The notes under the pieces are model-generated. The model saw only the letters and a program-made list of their open reading frames with translations, had not been told where the DNA came from and ran no database searches. Both the position numbers and the translations under genes were made by a program. Positions 41,902-50,747 of a stretch of DNA of 64,000 bases are shown piece after piece. Every line of letters begins with the position of its first letter. Within the stretch, counting starts at the first letter, position 1. The DNA lies in assembly GCA_016209205.1 (NCBI GenBank), contig JACQWQ010000010.1, positions 17,810 through 81,809 on the forward strand, given 5' to 3'. This stretch comes from Chloroflexota bacterium. Lineage in GTDB: Bacteria; Chloroflexota; Anaerolineae; UBA4142; SHND01.

Positions 41902-43830
41902 ATGGCGCAGCTAGTTTTTTTGGACTTTGACCTTTCCATCGAGATTGACGGCGATGGGTATCGGGCGCGCGTCCTCGACTCGCCCGCCGGACAAGCCAGC
42001 ACGCGCTTTCAATTTCCGGTAGACGACTGGGCGCTCGAGTCATTTCTCGTTTCCTTGGGCACGGTACGACAACGCGCGCGCCGCGTCGAATCCAAAGAAA
42101 TGTTCGCCGCCAAACAATTGGGCGCGCGTTTGTACAACGCAGTACTGAGCGGCGACGTGCGCACCTGCTGGCAGCGTTGTTTGGACGAAGCCCGCCGCCG
42201 CGATTGCGGTCTGCGCATTCGCTTGCGCCTCAGCGCCGTTCCCGAATTGGCGGAACTGCCCTGGGAATTTCTTTACGATTCCGCCGCAAATCAATTCCTC
42301 GCGTTGTCCAATCGGACCCCCCTCGTGCGTTACGTGGATTTGCCGCAAAGCATTCTCCCGCTCGCGATCAAACCGCCGCTGCGCGTGCTCGTGATGATTT
42401 CCAATCCCACCGATTGGGACGAGCTCGACGTGGAGCAAGAACGCAGCAAGCTAGAACACGCGCTCAAACATTTGACGCAGGGCGGGCTGGTCATTCTGGA
42501 ATTCTTGCAGGACGCGACGCTGGAAAGCTTGCAGCATCGCTTGCGGCAAAACACGTTTCATCTCTTTCACTTTATCGGGCACGGCGGCTTTGACGAAAAT
42601 CATCGCGATGGGCTGCTCGTCTTGTGCGATGAAAATGGGCGCGGGCGCCGCGTAACCAGTCAACGTCTTGGCACGATTCTGACCGATCACTCTTCGCTGC
42701 GCCTCGTCATCCTCAATGCGTGCGAAGGCGCGCGCAGCGCGCGTGAAGACCATTTCACCGGCGTCGCGCAAACGCTGATGCAAAAAGGCATTCCGGCAGT
42801 GATCGCGATGCAGTACGATGTGAGCGATCACGTTGCCATCGCGTTCTCGCAAGAATTTTATGCGGCGCTCGTGGACGGTTATCCCGTGGACGCGGCGGTG
42901 AGCGAAGCGCGCAAAACCGTGTACGGGCAAGGCAACGACGTCGCATGGGGCATTCCCGTTTTGTACATGCGCGCGCCCAACGGACGCATCTTTGATTTCG
43001 ACGCGCAAGCTGCCGTACCGCTACGCCCACGCCATCTGCGCAAACTCAGCATCGCTTTTGTTTGTTTATTCGCGCTCTTGCTCGGCTGCATCGCGCTGAC
43101 TGCTACGGGAAAAATCCCGGACGGGTTAAGCGTCGCAGGAATGCCGATCTCCGCGGCGTTTACATCACCCACACCAACCGCGACACTTACGCCAACCTTT
43201 ACAGCAACTGCCACGCACACGCCCACCGCGCTGCCAACGACAACCTTCACCGCAACTGCGACCGCAACGGATACGGAATCGCCAACGGCAACGCGTGTCT
43301 CGCCGACGCCAACATTTTCTCCTACCATCACATTGACCCCGTCGCAAACAGTCCCGCCAAGCGAAACACCTACGGCAACTCCTTCGCCAACGGCGACGCG
43401 TACTTTTACGCCAACGCGTCGTCCCAACACGCGCACCCCGACGCCGACCTTCACACCGACATTTCCGCCGGGCGTCTATCTCACCGCGCTGAGCTTGGAC
43501 CCGCCCGACCCGCTGCGCAATCAGCAAGTCCACTTTAGGGCAAAACTGCTCAATACCACGGGCGCGCCGCAGCCCTATCGCATTCGTTTTCAGTTGTACG
43601 ATGCCGAGACGCGCAAACGCTACACGGATACGGCGCTCCACGACAGAACCCTGTCTGTTGGCGAGAACGTGATCATCGCCGCGCCATGGACGTATGATTC
43701 CGCGCTGATGGGTTGCATCTTGTTTTATCTGCAATTGGAGTATCAAACCAATGCCGCGCGCATTCCCTTTCGCGACGCGGCAGGCAATATAGTCGCGCGC
43801 GATTTTGCCGTGTGCGCGCCGGAACGATAA
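41902..43830 (+). CDS. CHAT-domain (caspase-like) protease, membrane-tethered with extracytoplasmic stalk
   Basis: 642 residues. Residues ~60-365 are a CHAT domain: LRLSAVPELAELPWEFLYD at ~108-126, FHFIGHGGFDE with His227, and VILNACEGARSA with Cys274, the caspase-type His-Cys dyad. A membrane segment (382-400) follows, then ~120 residues of Thr/Pro stalk and a C-terminal Ig-like domain (~520-640) with LDPPDPLRNQQVHFRAKLLNTTG. The catalytic domain should be cytoplasmic and the stalk domain outside. Resembles signal-responsive proteases, with the ligand side outside. Confidence 0.82.
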   Translation: MAQLVFLDFDLSIEIDGDGYRARVLDSPAGQASTRFQFPVDDWALESFLVSLGTVRQRARRVESKEMFAAKQLGARLYNAVLSGDVRTCWQRCLDEARRRDCGLRIRLRLSAVPELAELPWEFLYDSAANQFLALSNRTPLVRYVDLPQSILPLAIKPPLRVLVMISNPTDWDELDVEQERSKLEHALKHLTQGGLVILEFLQDATLESLQHRLRQNTFHLFHFIGHGGFDENHRDGLLVLCDENGRGRRVTSQRLGTILTDHSSLRLVILNACEGARSAREDHFTGVAQTLMQKGIPAVIAMQYDVSDHVAIAFSQEFYAALVDGYPVDAAVSEARKTVYGQGNDVAWGIPVLYMRAPNGRIFDFDAQAAVPLRPRHLRKLSIAFVCLFALLLGCIALTATGKIPDGLSVAGMPISAAFTSPTPTATLTPTFTATATHTPTALPTTTFTATATATDTESPTATRVSPTPTFSPTITLTPSQTVPPSETPTATPSPTATRTFTPTRRPNTRTPTPTFTPTFPPGVYLTALSLDPPDPLRNQQVHFRAKLLNTTGAPQPYRIRFQLYDAETRKRYTDTALHDRTLSVGENVIIAAPWTYDSALMGCILFYLQLEYQTNAARIPFRDAAGNIVARDFAVCAPER

Positions 43831-43860
43831 CGGCGCGTGGCTGCGGTTCGTCCGAACAAA

Positions 43861-43902
43861 AAAAGTTGCCCCGCAAGTTTGAACGTGCGGGGCAATTCTT
43901 TT
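43861..43902. terminator. Bidirectional terminator between convergent genes
   Basis: TTGCCCCGCA/TGCGGGGCAA stem with A-run before and T-run after. Confidence 0.85.
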
Positions 43903-43942
43903 CATAGTTTCGCTAATGGCTGAGGCGTACGTCGGCGGCGGG

Positions 43943-44746
43943 CTAATCCTCTTCGACTGGCTCTGGCTCGATCACTTCAAAGCCCGCCTCGCGCAGGGCT
44001 TGGGCGCGGCGGCTGTGAATGGACGCGGTCGCCAAGACGATGCGGTCAGGCGTCACTCCGGTCGCCTGGATGTAAATGTTCCGTTTTCGCTCCAAACGTC
44101 TCTGAATGTTCGGACCCGCGCTGGCTGCAATCTCGACCAAAATATGCACGCCATTCGTGATGATGAGGTCGAATTGCTCGCCTTGAATCACGCGCGCTTC
44201 GACATGGGCGCCAAACGATTTTTCCAACAGCGCAGAAATGGTCTCGCGGAACACACTCTCATTCCAAAGCCCCCACCGTTGACCCAGACGACTCAAGTCC
44301 TTGCGCAAGTCTGCAAAGCCGGTTTCCATCGTTTGCTTGAGATCCGCGACAACGTTCTCCAAATTGGTTTGGCGCTGCTCTAACGCGCGCTGCCCTTCCA
44401 CCAACGAACGCTGCCCTTGCTCCACGCCATCCATCCGCTGCTCCAACACGCGCTGCCCTTGCTCCAAGGCGCGTTGCCCTTGCTCTAACCCGCGCTGACC
44501 CTGCTGCAGCGCATCTTGGCCTTGTTCCAGATTGTCTAGCCGCTGATCAACACGATCAAACCGATAGTTGGATTCTTCGCGGTGTTGACGCAATTCTTCG
44601 AGCAACTGATTGAATTCGTCGCGCGAGGGAAATGCCTCCAGCATCATCCCGCGCAATTCATAACGCACTTCGGGATGCTCGCGGAGCACACGGGGCAGTT
44701 CCTCTTTGAGGACGTGCCGTATGGTTTCCAAGTCAAACTCGTTCAT
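43943..44746 (-). CDS. DUF3782-type PD-(D/E)XK protein with heptad coiled coil
   Basis: 267 residues. The N-terminal helix region is followed by a 21-base-periodic coiled coil (EQGQRALEQGQRVLEQR, residues ~70-130), then a nuclease-fold domain with WGLWNESVFRETISALLEKSFG (Glu), EQFDLIITNGVHILVEIAAS (Asp ... Glu-x) and a C-terminal basic segment. The D..VEI core corresponds to PD-(D/E)XK. Function unproven. Convergent with the CHAT gene. Confidence 0.75.
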   Translation of the reverse strand: MNEFDLETIRHVLKEELPRVLREHPEVRYELRGMMLEAFPSRDEFNQLLEELRQHREESNYRFDRVDQRLDNLEQGQDALQQGQRGLEQGQRALEQGQRVLEQRMDGVEQGQRSLVEGQRALEQRQTNLENVVADLKQTMETGFADLRKDLSRLGQRWGLWNESVFRETISALLEKSFGAHVEARVIQGEQFDLIITNGVHILVEIAASAGPNIQRRLERKRNIYIQATGVTPDRIVLATASIHSRRAQALREAGFEVIEPEPVEED

Positions 44747-45016
44747 CTTGTTCTCGTTCGAGTGCCGAGACCTGACGGTGTTTCCAATGGGGCGTGTCTT
44801 TTCGACTGTGTGCCGCGACGTTTTGCGTCGCAGAATCCTGTCAGGTCTCCCGAACCTATCGGCTCGGTTGGCAACGGAATTTTACCACCAAGTTGATTTC
44901 TCGTCATATAGTGAAACCCTATTGGGTGTGCGTCACATTTTTGGGATGCCAGTCGCTGTAGAGCGACTTGGTGTTGTTGTTGCCGCGATTTCTAATCGCC
45001 CGTTGCTGCCGACTTG
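44747..45016. other. Intergenic region with AGACCT hairpin
   Basis: GAGACCTGACGG at 44767 and CCTGTCAGGTCTC near 44850 are complementary and enclose ~60 bases, an element of the AGACC/GGTCT hairpin type. Otherwise no gene is seen. Confidence 0.5.
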
Positions 45017-46408
45017 TTATTCACTCCTCGTACGCGCAGTCTCTTTCATCATCCCATACGCGCGTTTCGCAGAATAATCTGCGCGCAGCAAACCAAAGTA
45101 TCCTTCGGGGTTACTGCCAATATCGCGGTCTTGCAGTTGATACCACACGATCGTCGGCGTCAAGTCCCACAGTTCGGTGTACACCAGACGCAACCAGTTC
45201 GCAACATCCTCTTCCGATTGGGGCGGCGCGGTGTTCCACCACGGCACGTCGCTCGGCGCACCGATTTCCGTGAGCCACAACGGAATTTTTTCATCGCCGT
45301 ATTGATTCAACACCGCGCGCGTCGCCGCAATCTTGGCGCGCAGCGCCTGGATGCCGCCGTTGGGCAGCATGTACGGATGAATCGCCATTACGTCGAAATA
45401 ACCACGCGCGCCGTGCTGATATGCCTGTGCGATGAAACTGTCTGCCAATCCCGAATCGTCGTTGCCTTCAACGCCGTTGCCGCTCATGCCCGCGAATAGA
45501 ACCACCGCGTCGGGGTCGGCGTACTTTGCGCCAAGATACGCTTCTTGCAAGAGCGCCGCGTACCGCGCGGGATTTGGCTGCGGTTTCCAAAATCCTTCCG
45601 TGTTCGGCTCATTCCAAATTTGCCATACGCGCACGTCGTTCTTGAAATGCTTGACCACCTCGTACGTGTAATGCGCGAAATCATAGTCGTTCAATGGTTC
45701 GGAATATAGGCGCACGCGCCAATCGTTCGATTCCTGCGCCGACGACGCCCACCAACTCACGTAATCCAGGATGCCCAGCATTTCCAATTTGTGCTCGCGC
45801 ACGATGCGTACGACGGCATCATAGTTGTCAAACTTCCATTCGTCGCGCACCGGGTTCAGCATCTCCCAATTGAAATCCATGCGTACGACTTGAATGCCTG
45901 CCTCTTGGATCAACTGCGTTGCGCGCCTTACATCTTCGAGTGTCGGATAATACGGCGCGCGGCGTCTTTCTAAATGCGCGGTTACGCCAAATTTCCACGC
46001 GGGCAGTTGGGGTGACGCGAACGCGACAATGCGGCGCGTAACGCGCAGTTCTTGCGATTGCGCGTCACGGACGGTCAGCGTTGCAGTGTAGGCGCGCGGC
46101 GTTTCAAACACAAACGGCGCGGGCTGTGCGGCATCGGCATCTGTCTCGCCGTCGCCGTCAAAATCCCACGCGTACGTGTATGGCAGCGCGCCACCCGAAA
46201 CATTCGCCGTAAATGTGACCGTGAACGGGGCGCGCCCGGAAACGAGTTTGTAGGATTGTTCCGCATCGGGCAGGATGGTTGCCGCCAACAAACGCAAGGG
46301 TGTCGGCGGCACACGCGTCGCCGTGGGCACGGGCGTCGGGGTGGGTGTTGGCGCAAGCGCGCTGCATGCGGCGAGCAACAATACGAGCAGTAAAATCAAA
46401 ACACGCAT
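45017..46408 (-). CDS. PKD-domain glycoside hydrolase-like lipoprotein
   Basis: 463 residues. The lipoprotein signal ends LLAAC (Cys15), followed by a Pro/Thr linker and a PKD domain (~46-128, with YTYAWDFDGDGETD). A TIM-barrel hydrolase of GH5/GH39 type follows: VWQIWNEPN carries the acid/base Glu267 and PLWLTEIGAP the nucleophile Glu381. It probably cleaves an external polysaccharide while tethered to the membrane. It starts 3 bases after the HD hydrolase stop, so the two are one operon. Confidence 0.82.
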   Translation of the reverse strand: MRVLILLLVLLLAACSALAPTPTPTPVPTATRVPPTPLRLLAATILPDAEQSYKLVSGRAPFTVTFTANVSGGALPYTYAWDFDGDGETDADAAQPAPFVFETPRAYTATLTVRDAQSQELRVTRRIVAFASPQLPAWKFGVTAHLERRRAPYYPTLEDVRRATQLIQEAGIQVVRMDFNWEMLNPVRDEWKFDNYDAVVRIVREHKLEMLGILDYVSWWASSAQESNDWRVRLYSEPLNDYDFAHYTYEVVKHFKNDVRVWQIWNEPNTEGFWKPQPNPARYAALLQEAYLGAKYADPDAVVLFAGMSGNGVEGNDDSGLADSFIAQAYQHGARGYFDVMAIHPYMLPNGGIQALRAKIAATRAVLNQYGDEKIPLWLTEIGAPSDVPWWNTAPPQSEEDVANWLRLVYTELWDLTPTIVWYQLQDRDIGSNPEGYFGLLRADYSAKRAYGMMKETARTRSE

Positions 46409-46411
46409 GTA

Positions 46412-47080
46412 CTAGCTTTCTCCCTGCACTTCACGCTCCAAGCGTTCGAAAAATGCCACCATATACGCGTGGCGTTCCGTGGCGATTCTACGCGCGGTCG
46501 GCGTGTAAAAGCGTTCGCGCAAATGTTTCAGTTTGACGTGAAATTCGTCAACCGGTGTATGCGAGTTATTGTGTTGCAGACGCGTGGCTATCGCGTCGGG
46601 TTTGGGTGCGCTGTACAATTTTTGGTTCAGCAAGCCGCATACGGCGTACGCGCGCGCAATGCCAATCGCGCCGATGGAATCGAGTTTATCTGCGTCGAAT
46701 AAAATTTTTGCTTCGAGCGTCTGCGGCTTGGCGGCGCCGCGAAAACGGTGCGAACGGATTGCGTCGGCGACGCGTTCGGCAAACGTTTCATCCGCGCCAT
46801 TTTGCACGAGAAATAATTTCGCCTCGCGCGCGGAAACGTCCGCGTGATCCGTATGTGCGCCGCCGGGTGGCTGCCCGCTCTTTGCAGCCGAATCTTCGTC
46901 ATGCCGCGCAATGTCGTGCAGCAATGCCGCGGCGCACACAATCTCCACATCCGCGCCCTCGACACCCGCCAGATGTTCCGCCATTCGTGTCACGCGCAAA
47001 ACATGCTCAAAATCATGGGCGCTGTCCGCATCCGTATAAAACGCGCGCGCCTGTTCAAGAGTAATAAAAGAGTGAGACAT
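46412..47080 (-). CDS. HD-domain phosphohydrolase
   Basis: 222 residues. The metal ligands are HDFEHVLRVTRMA (H), AALLHDIARHDE (HD) and FDADKLDSIGAIGIARAYA (D), as in YedJ-like HD hydrolases. These act on nucleotides or phosphoesters in the cytoplasm; the substrate is unknown. First gene of a two-gene minus operon; its promoter region is the repeat block at 47.1 kb. Confidence 0.85.
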   Translation of the reverse strand: MSHSFITLEQARAFYTDADSAHDFEHVLRVTRMAEHLAGVEGADVEIVCAAALLHDIARHDEDSAAKSGQPPGGAHTDHADVSAREAKLFLVQNGADETFAERVADAIRSHRFRGAAKPQTLEAKILFDADKLDSIGAIGIARAYAVCGLLNQKLYSAPKPDAIATRLQHNNSHTPVDEFHVKLKHLRERFYTPTARRIATERHAYMVAFFERLEREVQGES

Positions 47081-47094
47081 GCGGGAGATTATAA

Positions 47095-47545
47095 CATTGG
47101 AGGTTGGAGGTTGGAGGTTGGAAGTTGGAGGTTGGAAGTTGGAGGTTGGACGTAGAGACGTTCCGGTGGAACGTCTGGAGGTTGGAGGTTGGAGGTTGGA
47201 GGTTGGACGTAGAGACGTTCCGGTGGAACGTCTGGAGGTTGGAAGTTGGAAGTTGGAGGTTGGACGTAGAGACGTTCCGGTGGAACGTCTGGAGGTTGGA
47301 AGTTGGAAGTCGGAAGTTGGAGGTTGGAGAGGGAGAGATGAAGAGAGAGTGTGAGGAAGTAATCAGTTATCAGTAATCAGTGGCCAGTGATCAGCGACTC
47401 GCGATTTGTATGGGTGCGATTGTGCGATACGCGATTGGCGATATGCGAATCGCGATACGCGATTGACTATCTGCTATCAGCCATCGGCGATCAGCAATCT
47501 GCGATACACGATACGCGATTGGCGATTGGCGATTTGCCACTCTGT
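47095..47545. repeat. Composite intergenic repeat (GGAGGTTGG arrays, three palindromes, CGATACGCGAT words)
   Basis: Bases 47095-47335 are GGAGGTTGGAAGTTGG arrays interrupted three times (47151, 47208, 47264) by the GACGTTCCGGTGGAACGTC palindrome. 47360-47395 holds CAGTTATCAGTAATCAGTGG, and 47399-47535 variations on CGATACGCGATTGGCGATATGCG. The left part corresponds to the block at 1895-2070, 45 kb away. Confidence 0.9.
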
Positions 47546-47553
47546 GCTATAAT
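47526..47553 (+). promoter_or_regulatory. Promoter giving a leaderless acylphosphatase mRNA
   Basis: TTGGCG (47526-47531), 16 bases, TATAAT (47548-47553). The GTG start at 47560 lies at the expected transcription start. Confidence 0.55.
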
Positions 47554-47559
47554 TTTGGC

Positions 47560-47856
47560 GTGCAGACCAAACCAGTCAAACACAAGACACGGGCAACCGT
47601 CGTCGTGTGCGGGATGGTGCAGGGTGTCAATTATCGTTGGTTCACCCAGCGCCGCGCCTCAGATTTACAGTTGACAGGTTACGTACGCAATATGCCGGAT
47701 GGCTCGGTCGCGGTGGTTGTCGAAGGCGACCGCCGTGAGATTGAAACACTGCTCGATGCACTGCGCGTGGGACCTTCGGCGGCAGTCGTCGAAAGTGCAA
47801 CCGTGGAATGGCACGCGGCGTGCGGGGAGTTTGACCGCTTTGAAGTTAGATATTGA
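47560..47856 (+). CDS. Acylphosphatase
   Basis: 98 residues, standard length. VCGMVQGVNYRWFTQRRASDLQLTGYVRNMPDGSVAVVVEGDRREIETLLDALRVGP contains the catalytic Arg (NYRWF) and Asn (RNMPDGSV). It hydrolyses acyl-phosphates such as carbamoyl- or acetyl-phosphate. Small difference: the usual VGFR is here VNYR. The GTG start is likely leaderless. Confidence 0.93.
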   Translation: MQTKPVKHKTRATVVVCGMVQGVNYRWFTQRRASDLQLTGYVRNMPDGSVAVVVEGDRREIETLLDALRVGPSAAVVESATVEWHAACGEFDRFEVRY

Positions 47857-49165
47857 GTCCCGCGCGCTCCCGACCACAACGCGCGTGGCTGTTCCACAAA
47901 CTCAACTCTGGCAAGGCAAGCCCGACCGGATGGCATGGCTCGTCCTCTTTGGGGCGTTCTTTGTCTGCATCGCGCTCAGCGCCCTTGTTCCCTTTCTCGG
48001 TTATCAATTCATCCGCTTTTCCACCGACCCGCAGACCGCGTCGCTTCAGGCAGCGAACCGGACGAAAGAAGGCGACAACTCGGTGCGTGTCAACATACCC
48101 AACGTTTCATTGCCTATTGCTATCAAAGACCCCGCACCCGTTTCCGAAAACTATAGTATCACCACCGACAAGACCCAGTCTTCGGGTGCCTTTATCACTT
48201 TTTTTGATTCCAGCACCGCGACTATTTCACCCAACACGCAACTCATCTTGCACGATATGCGCCGTCCCAGTTTCGGCTGGAGCGATCAACCGAATATCAT
48301 CACAGTCGAACAAATCAGTGGGACGGTCCTTTATGGTGTCGTACAGCCATGGAAACACACCGGCAATCCTGACGGTCGTCCACCGCAATTTCTCGTGCGC
48401 ACCCCCAATTTTGACGCGTGGTTGAATCCGGGCGGGACGTATTCACTTGACGTCACCAAGAATGGCTCGGAAATTGCAGTCCGGTTCGGCGCGGCGACCG
48501 TGCAGACACGCGATGGGAGCCGTCAAATTCTGGTGGGGCTAGGGCAGCGCGTGATTGCCGAGACAGGCAAACCCTTGGGGGACCTGTTGCCTGCCGCCAA
48601 AGATTTGCTCACCAATGGCAATTTTACCGAAAAGATTGACTGCCAGACAAACACCGGGTCATGGAAATGCTACAGCGATCAAGGCGGCGACGGCGGCAAC
48701 GTGAATGGTTCCGCTGGTGTCGTCACGTTGGACCGAAACGCCGTACAAATCAAGCGCACGGGGTCGAATCAAAACAGTGCCATCACCGGCATTCGTCAAA
48801 TCATTGACCGCGACGTTTCCGATTTTCGGACGCTGAAACTTTTGGCGGACGTGCGCGTGGATGCACAGAATTTGTCGGGCGGCGGCTATCAAAGCACCGA
48901 GTACCCGCTCATTTTGCACATTACCTACAAAGACGTGGACGGCGACCGGCACGAATATTTTCAAGGGTTTTACATTCAAAACGATGCCAACAATCCGACG
49001 CAGAACGGCGGACTCATTCCCGCAGGCGCATTTATTCCATTCGATTCGAGCAACCTCCTCGCCAGTTTGCCGTTCAAACCCTTCCGTATCGAGTCGGTTG
49101 AAATCTACGCTTCGGGCTGGGACTATGAAAGCTATGTCTCGAATGTGCGCCTGACAGCAGAATAG
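47840..49165 (+). CDS. Membrane-anchored FecR-like protein with C-terminal beta domain
   Basis: About 441 residues. TTG 47840, overlapping the acylphosphatase end, is the most likely start; a longer frame goes back to 47699 inside that gene. One membrane segment (MAWLVLFGAFFVCIALSALVPFLGYQFI) is followed by a FecR-like domain (SGAFITFFDSSTATISPNTQLILHD ... VEQISGTVLYGVVQP). A galactose-binding-like beta domain makes up the rest (LTNGNFTE ... WKCYSDQGGDGG ... FRTLKLLADVRVDA ... VESVEIYASGWDYESYVSNVRL). No sigma factor gene is nearby. Likely a surface-sensing or cell-wall-binding protein. Confidence 0.7.
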   Translation: MKLDIESRALPTTTRVAVPQTQLWQGKPDRMAWLVLFGAFFVCIALSALVPFLGYQFIRFSTDPQTASLQAANRTKEGDNSVRVNIPNVSLPIAIKDPAPVSENYSITTDKTQSSGAFITFFDSSTATISPNTQLILHDMRRPSFGWSDQPNIITVEQISGTVLYGVVQPWKHTGNPDGRPPQFLVRTPNFDAWLNPGGTYSLDVTKNGSEIAVRFGAATVQTRDGSRQILVGLGQRVIAETGKPLGDLLPAAKDLLTNGNFTEKIDCQTNTGSWKCYSDQGGDGGNVNGSAGVVTLDRNAVQIKRTGSNQNSAITGIRQIIDRDVSDFRTLKLLADVRVDAQNLSGGGYQSTEYPLILHITYKDVDGDRHEYFQGFYIQNDANNPTQNGGLIPAGAFIPFDSSNLLASLPFKPFRIESVEIYASGWDYESYVSNVRLTAE

Positions 49166-49172
49166 AATCCGA

Positions 49173-49985
49173 ATGCTGAATCAAATCCGAAATTACCCGC
49201 GTGTCCGAACAGAGGACCTGCTCGTCGTTTCCAAACGCGTGATAGATGGTTTACTGCGAACGCTGCTGGTCATTCAAACGCCGTTCGGGTACAAACGCGT
49301 CGCGGAACTGTACGCGCCCGAACACGCCGAGAACAGCGCGGCAATTTTGTACGTACACTGGTACGAACCTGAAGCGCACGATTCCAATCGTCGTCAATTT
49401 GTGCAAGAGGCAAAAGAAATGGCGCGCGGCGGCGCGGTCTGCATGATGGTCGAAACACTGTGGAGCGACTTGGACTTTTTCATCAAGCGCACGCAAGCCG
49501 ACGACGCGCGCAACTCGGTGCAAGAGGCGGTGAACCTGCGCCGCGCGTTGGATGTATTGTTGTCGCAAGAAGGTGTGGACACAACACGCGTGGTGTACGT
49601 TGGACACGATTTCGGCGGCATGTACGGCGTGTTAGCGGGAAGCGTTGACCAGCGTCCAACACACTATGTCATCATGGCAGCGACGCCGCGTTTCCCAGAT
49701 TGGTATTTGTATTATCCCGCGCTGGAGGGTGATGCGCGCGAGGCGTTCCTCCAAGAAATGTCTGCGCTTGACCCCATCGCACACGTCGCAAATCTCGCGC
49801 CCGCGCCGGTGTTGTTTCAGTTCGCCGCCGACGATTTTCACGTGCCCAAAGCACGCGCAGAGGAATTTTTCGCGGCAGCGCACGAGCCAAAAGAGTTGAG
49901 CTGGTATGACGCAGGACACGGCTTGAACGCGCAAGCGACCGCCGAACGCCAAGCGTGGCTCAAGCAGCGACTTGGTCCGAGTTGA
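49173..49985 (+). CDS. Alpha/beta hydrolase with Asp in the nucleophile position
   Basis: 270 residues of dienelactone-hydrolase-like type. The nucleophile elbow is VGHDFGGMYG, so the usual Ser/Cys is Asp, as in epoxide hydrolases and dehalogenases. FAADDFHVP gives the acid and DAGHGLNAQ the histidine. It starts 8 bases after the FecR-like gene, suggesting co-transcription. Substrate unknown; an epoxide- or halide-cleaving activity is possible but not shown. Confidence 0.72.
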   Translation: MLNQIRNYPRVRTEDLLVVSKRVIDGLLRTLLVIQTPFGYKRVAELYAPEHAENSAAILYVHWYEPEAHDSNRRQFVQEAKEMARGGAVCMMVETLWSDLDFFIKRTQADDARNSVQEAVNLRRALDVLLSQEGVDTTRVVYVGHDFGGMYGVLAGSVDQRPTHYVIMAATPRFPDWYLYYPALEGDAREAFLQEMSALDPIAHVANLAPAPVLFQFAADDFHVPKARAEEFFAAAHEPKELSWYDAGHGLNAQATAERQAWLKQRLGPS

Positions 49986-49997
49986 CCGACTTTTCTG

Positions 49998-50097
49998 CTA
50001 GCCCGCAATCGCATTTCGGACGTCATCCAATGCGAGCGGATTTTCCGACGCGCTCACGTCGCCGGGGTGATTGCCCAAATACACCCTATGCGCCGTT
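49998..50097 (-). pseudogene. Diverged copy of the acyl-CoA synthetase C-terminus
   Basis: On the minus strand this reads VYLGNHPGDVSASENPLALDDVRNAIAG and a TAG stop. The intact gene at 50729-52804 ends VYLGQDPGDISALENTRALEEIKSVV plus a few residues. The similarity is clear over ~28 codons and is out of place, 600 bases beyond the real gene end with a DUF4160-DUF2442 pair in between. Confidence 0.85.
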
Positions 50098-50176
50098 TCA
50101 GTTAGAATGTGCGGGAGCGCGTTGTATGTGCTTGCAGATTTCTATCACGCCACGCGGAAGGGGAATCACAACAACG

Positions 50177-50422
50177 ATGCCATCGAAGCGGGTTGGGGGA
50201 TTTCTCTGTTATTTTGTTTCCTACGATTGTGAGGAACCGCCACACATTCATTTGGCAAAGGGTAAAGAGCGACGCGCCCCGGGCGCTAAATTTTGGTTGA
50301 TTCCGGTTCAATTGGAACGGAATCGCGGTCTCAACGCGAGCGAGCTGCGCGAAGCGCGCATTATTGTTCAAGAGAATCGGAGCGAGTTTTTGGAGATGTG
50401 GAATGAGCATTGCCACGATTGA
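50177..50422 (+). CDS. DUF4160 protein
   Basis: 81 residues: GFLCYFVSYDCEEPPHIHLAKGKERRAPGAKFWLIPVQLERNRGLNASELREARIIVQENRSEFLEMWNEH. PHIHLAKG and the C-terminal helix are family marks. DUF4160 genes usually stand before a DUF2442 gene and are predicted to form a toxin-antitoxin-like pair with it; this is not demonstrated. ATG 50177 is chosen; upstream in-frame sequence looks non-coding. Confidence 0.82.
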   Translation: MPSKRVGGFLCYFVSYDCEEPPHIHLAKGKERRAPGAKFWLIPVQLERNRGLNASELREARIIVQENRSEFLEMWNEHCHD

Positions 50423-50714
50423 CGTACAGCCACGGGTGAAAAATGTAGCGATCACCAACCACCTGTTATCAGTTCAGATTCAGGATGGGCGTACTGTTTC
50501 CGTTCCGTTAACTTGGTATCCGCGCCTGCTGCATGCGACAGCACAAGAAAGAACGAATTGGCGCGTATTTGAGGACACGGCTGGACGCGATGTGATTTTT
50601 TGGGAACACTTGGACGAATTGATTCCCGTAATCGCTTTACTAACAGGGACGTCAAGCCGAGAATCAAAACGTTCATTCGAACGATGGCGGAAAGCAAGAG
50701 CTATGCGGAAATAG
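50403..50714 (+). CDS. DUF2442 protein
   Basis: 103 residues from ATG 50403, overlapping the DUF4160 gene by 20 bases. VKNVAITNHLLSVQIQDGRTVSVPLTWYPRLLHATAQERTNWRVFEDTAGRDVIFWEHLDELIPVIALL is the DUF2442 signature. It forms a coupled pair with the preceding DUF4160 gene. Its stop is followed directly by a terminator that also forms the end of the convergent acyl-CoA synthetase gene. Confidence 0.85.
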   Translation: MSIATIDVQPRVKNVAITNHLLSVQIQDGRTVSVPLTWYPRLLHATAQERTNWRVFEDTAGRDVIFWEHLDELIPVIALLTGTSSRESKRSFERWRKARAMRK

Positions 50715-50747
50715 AAAATTTCGAGACATCATCTCGAAATTTTTTGT
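50715..50747. terminator. Shared convergent terminator
   Basis: AAAATTTCGAGA/TCTCGAAATTTT stem. The last codons and stop of the acyl-CoA synthetase (KISR, TGA) lie inside it, so the module appears to have supplied the gene's new 3' end. Confidence 0.8.
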
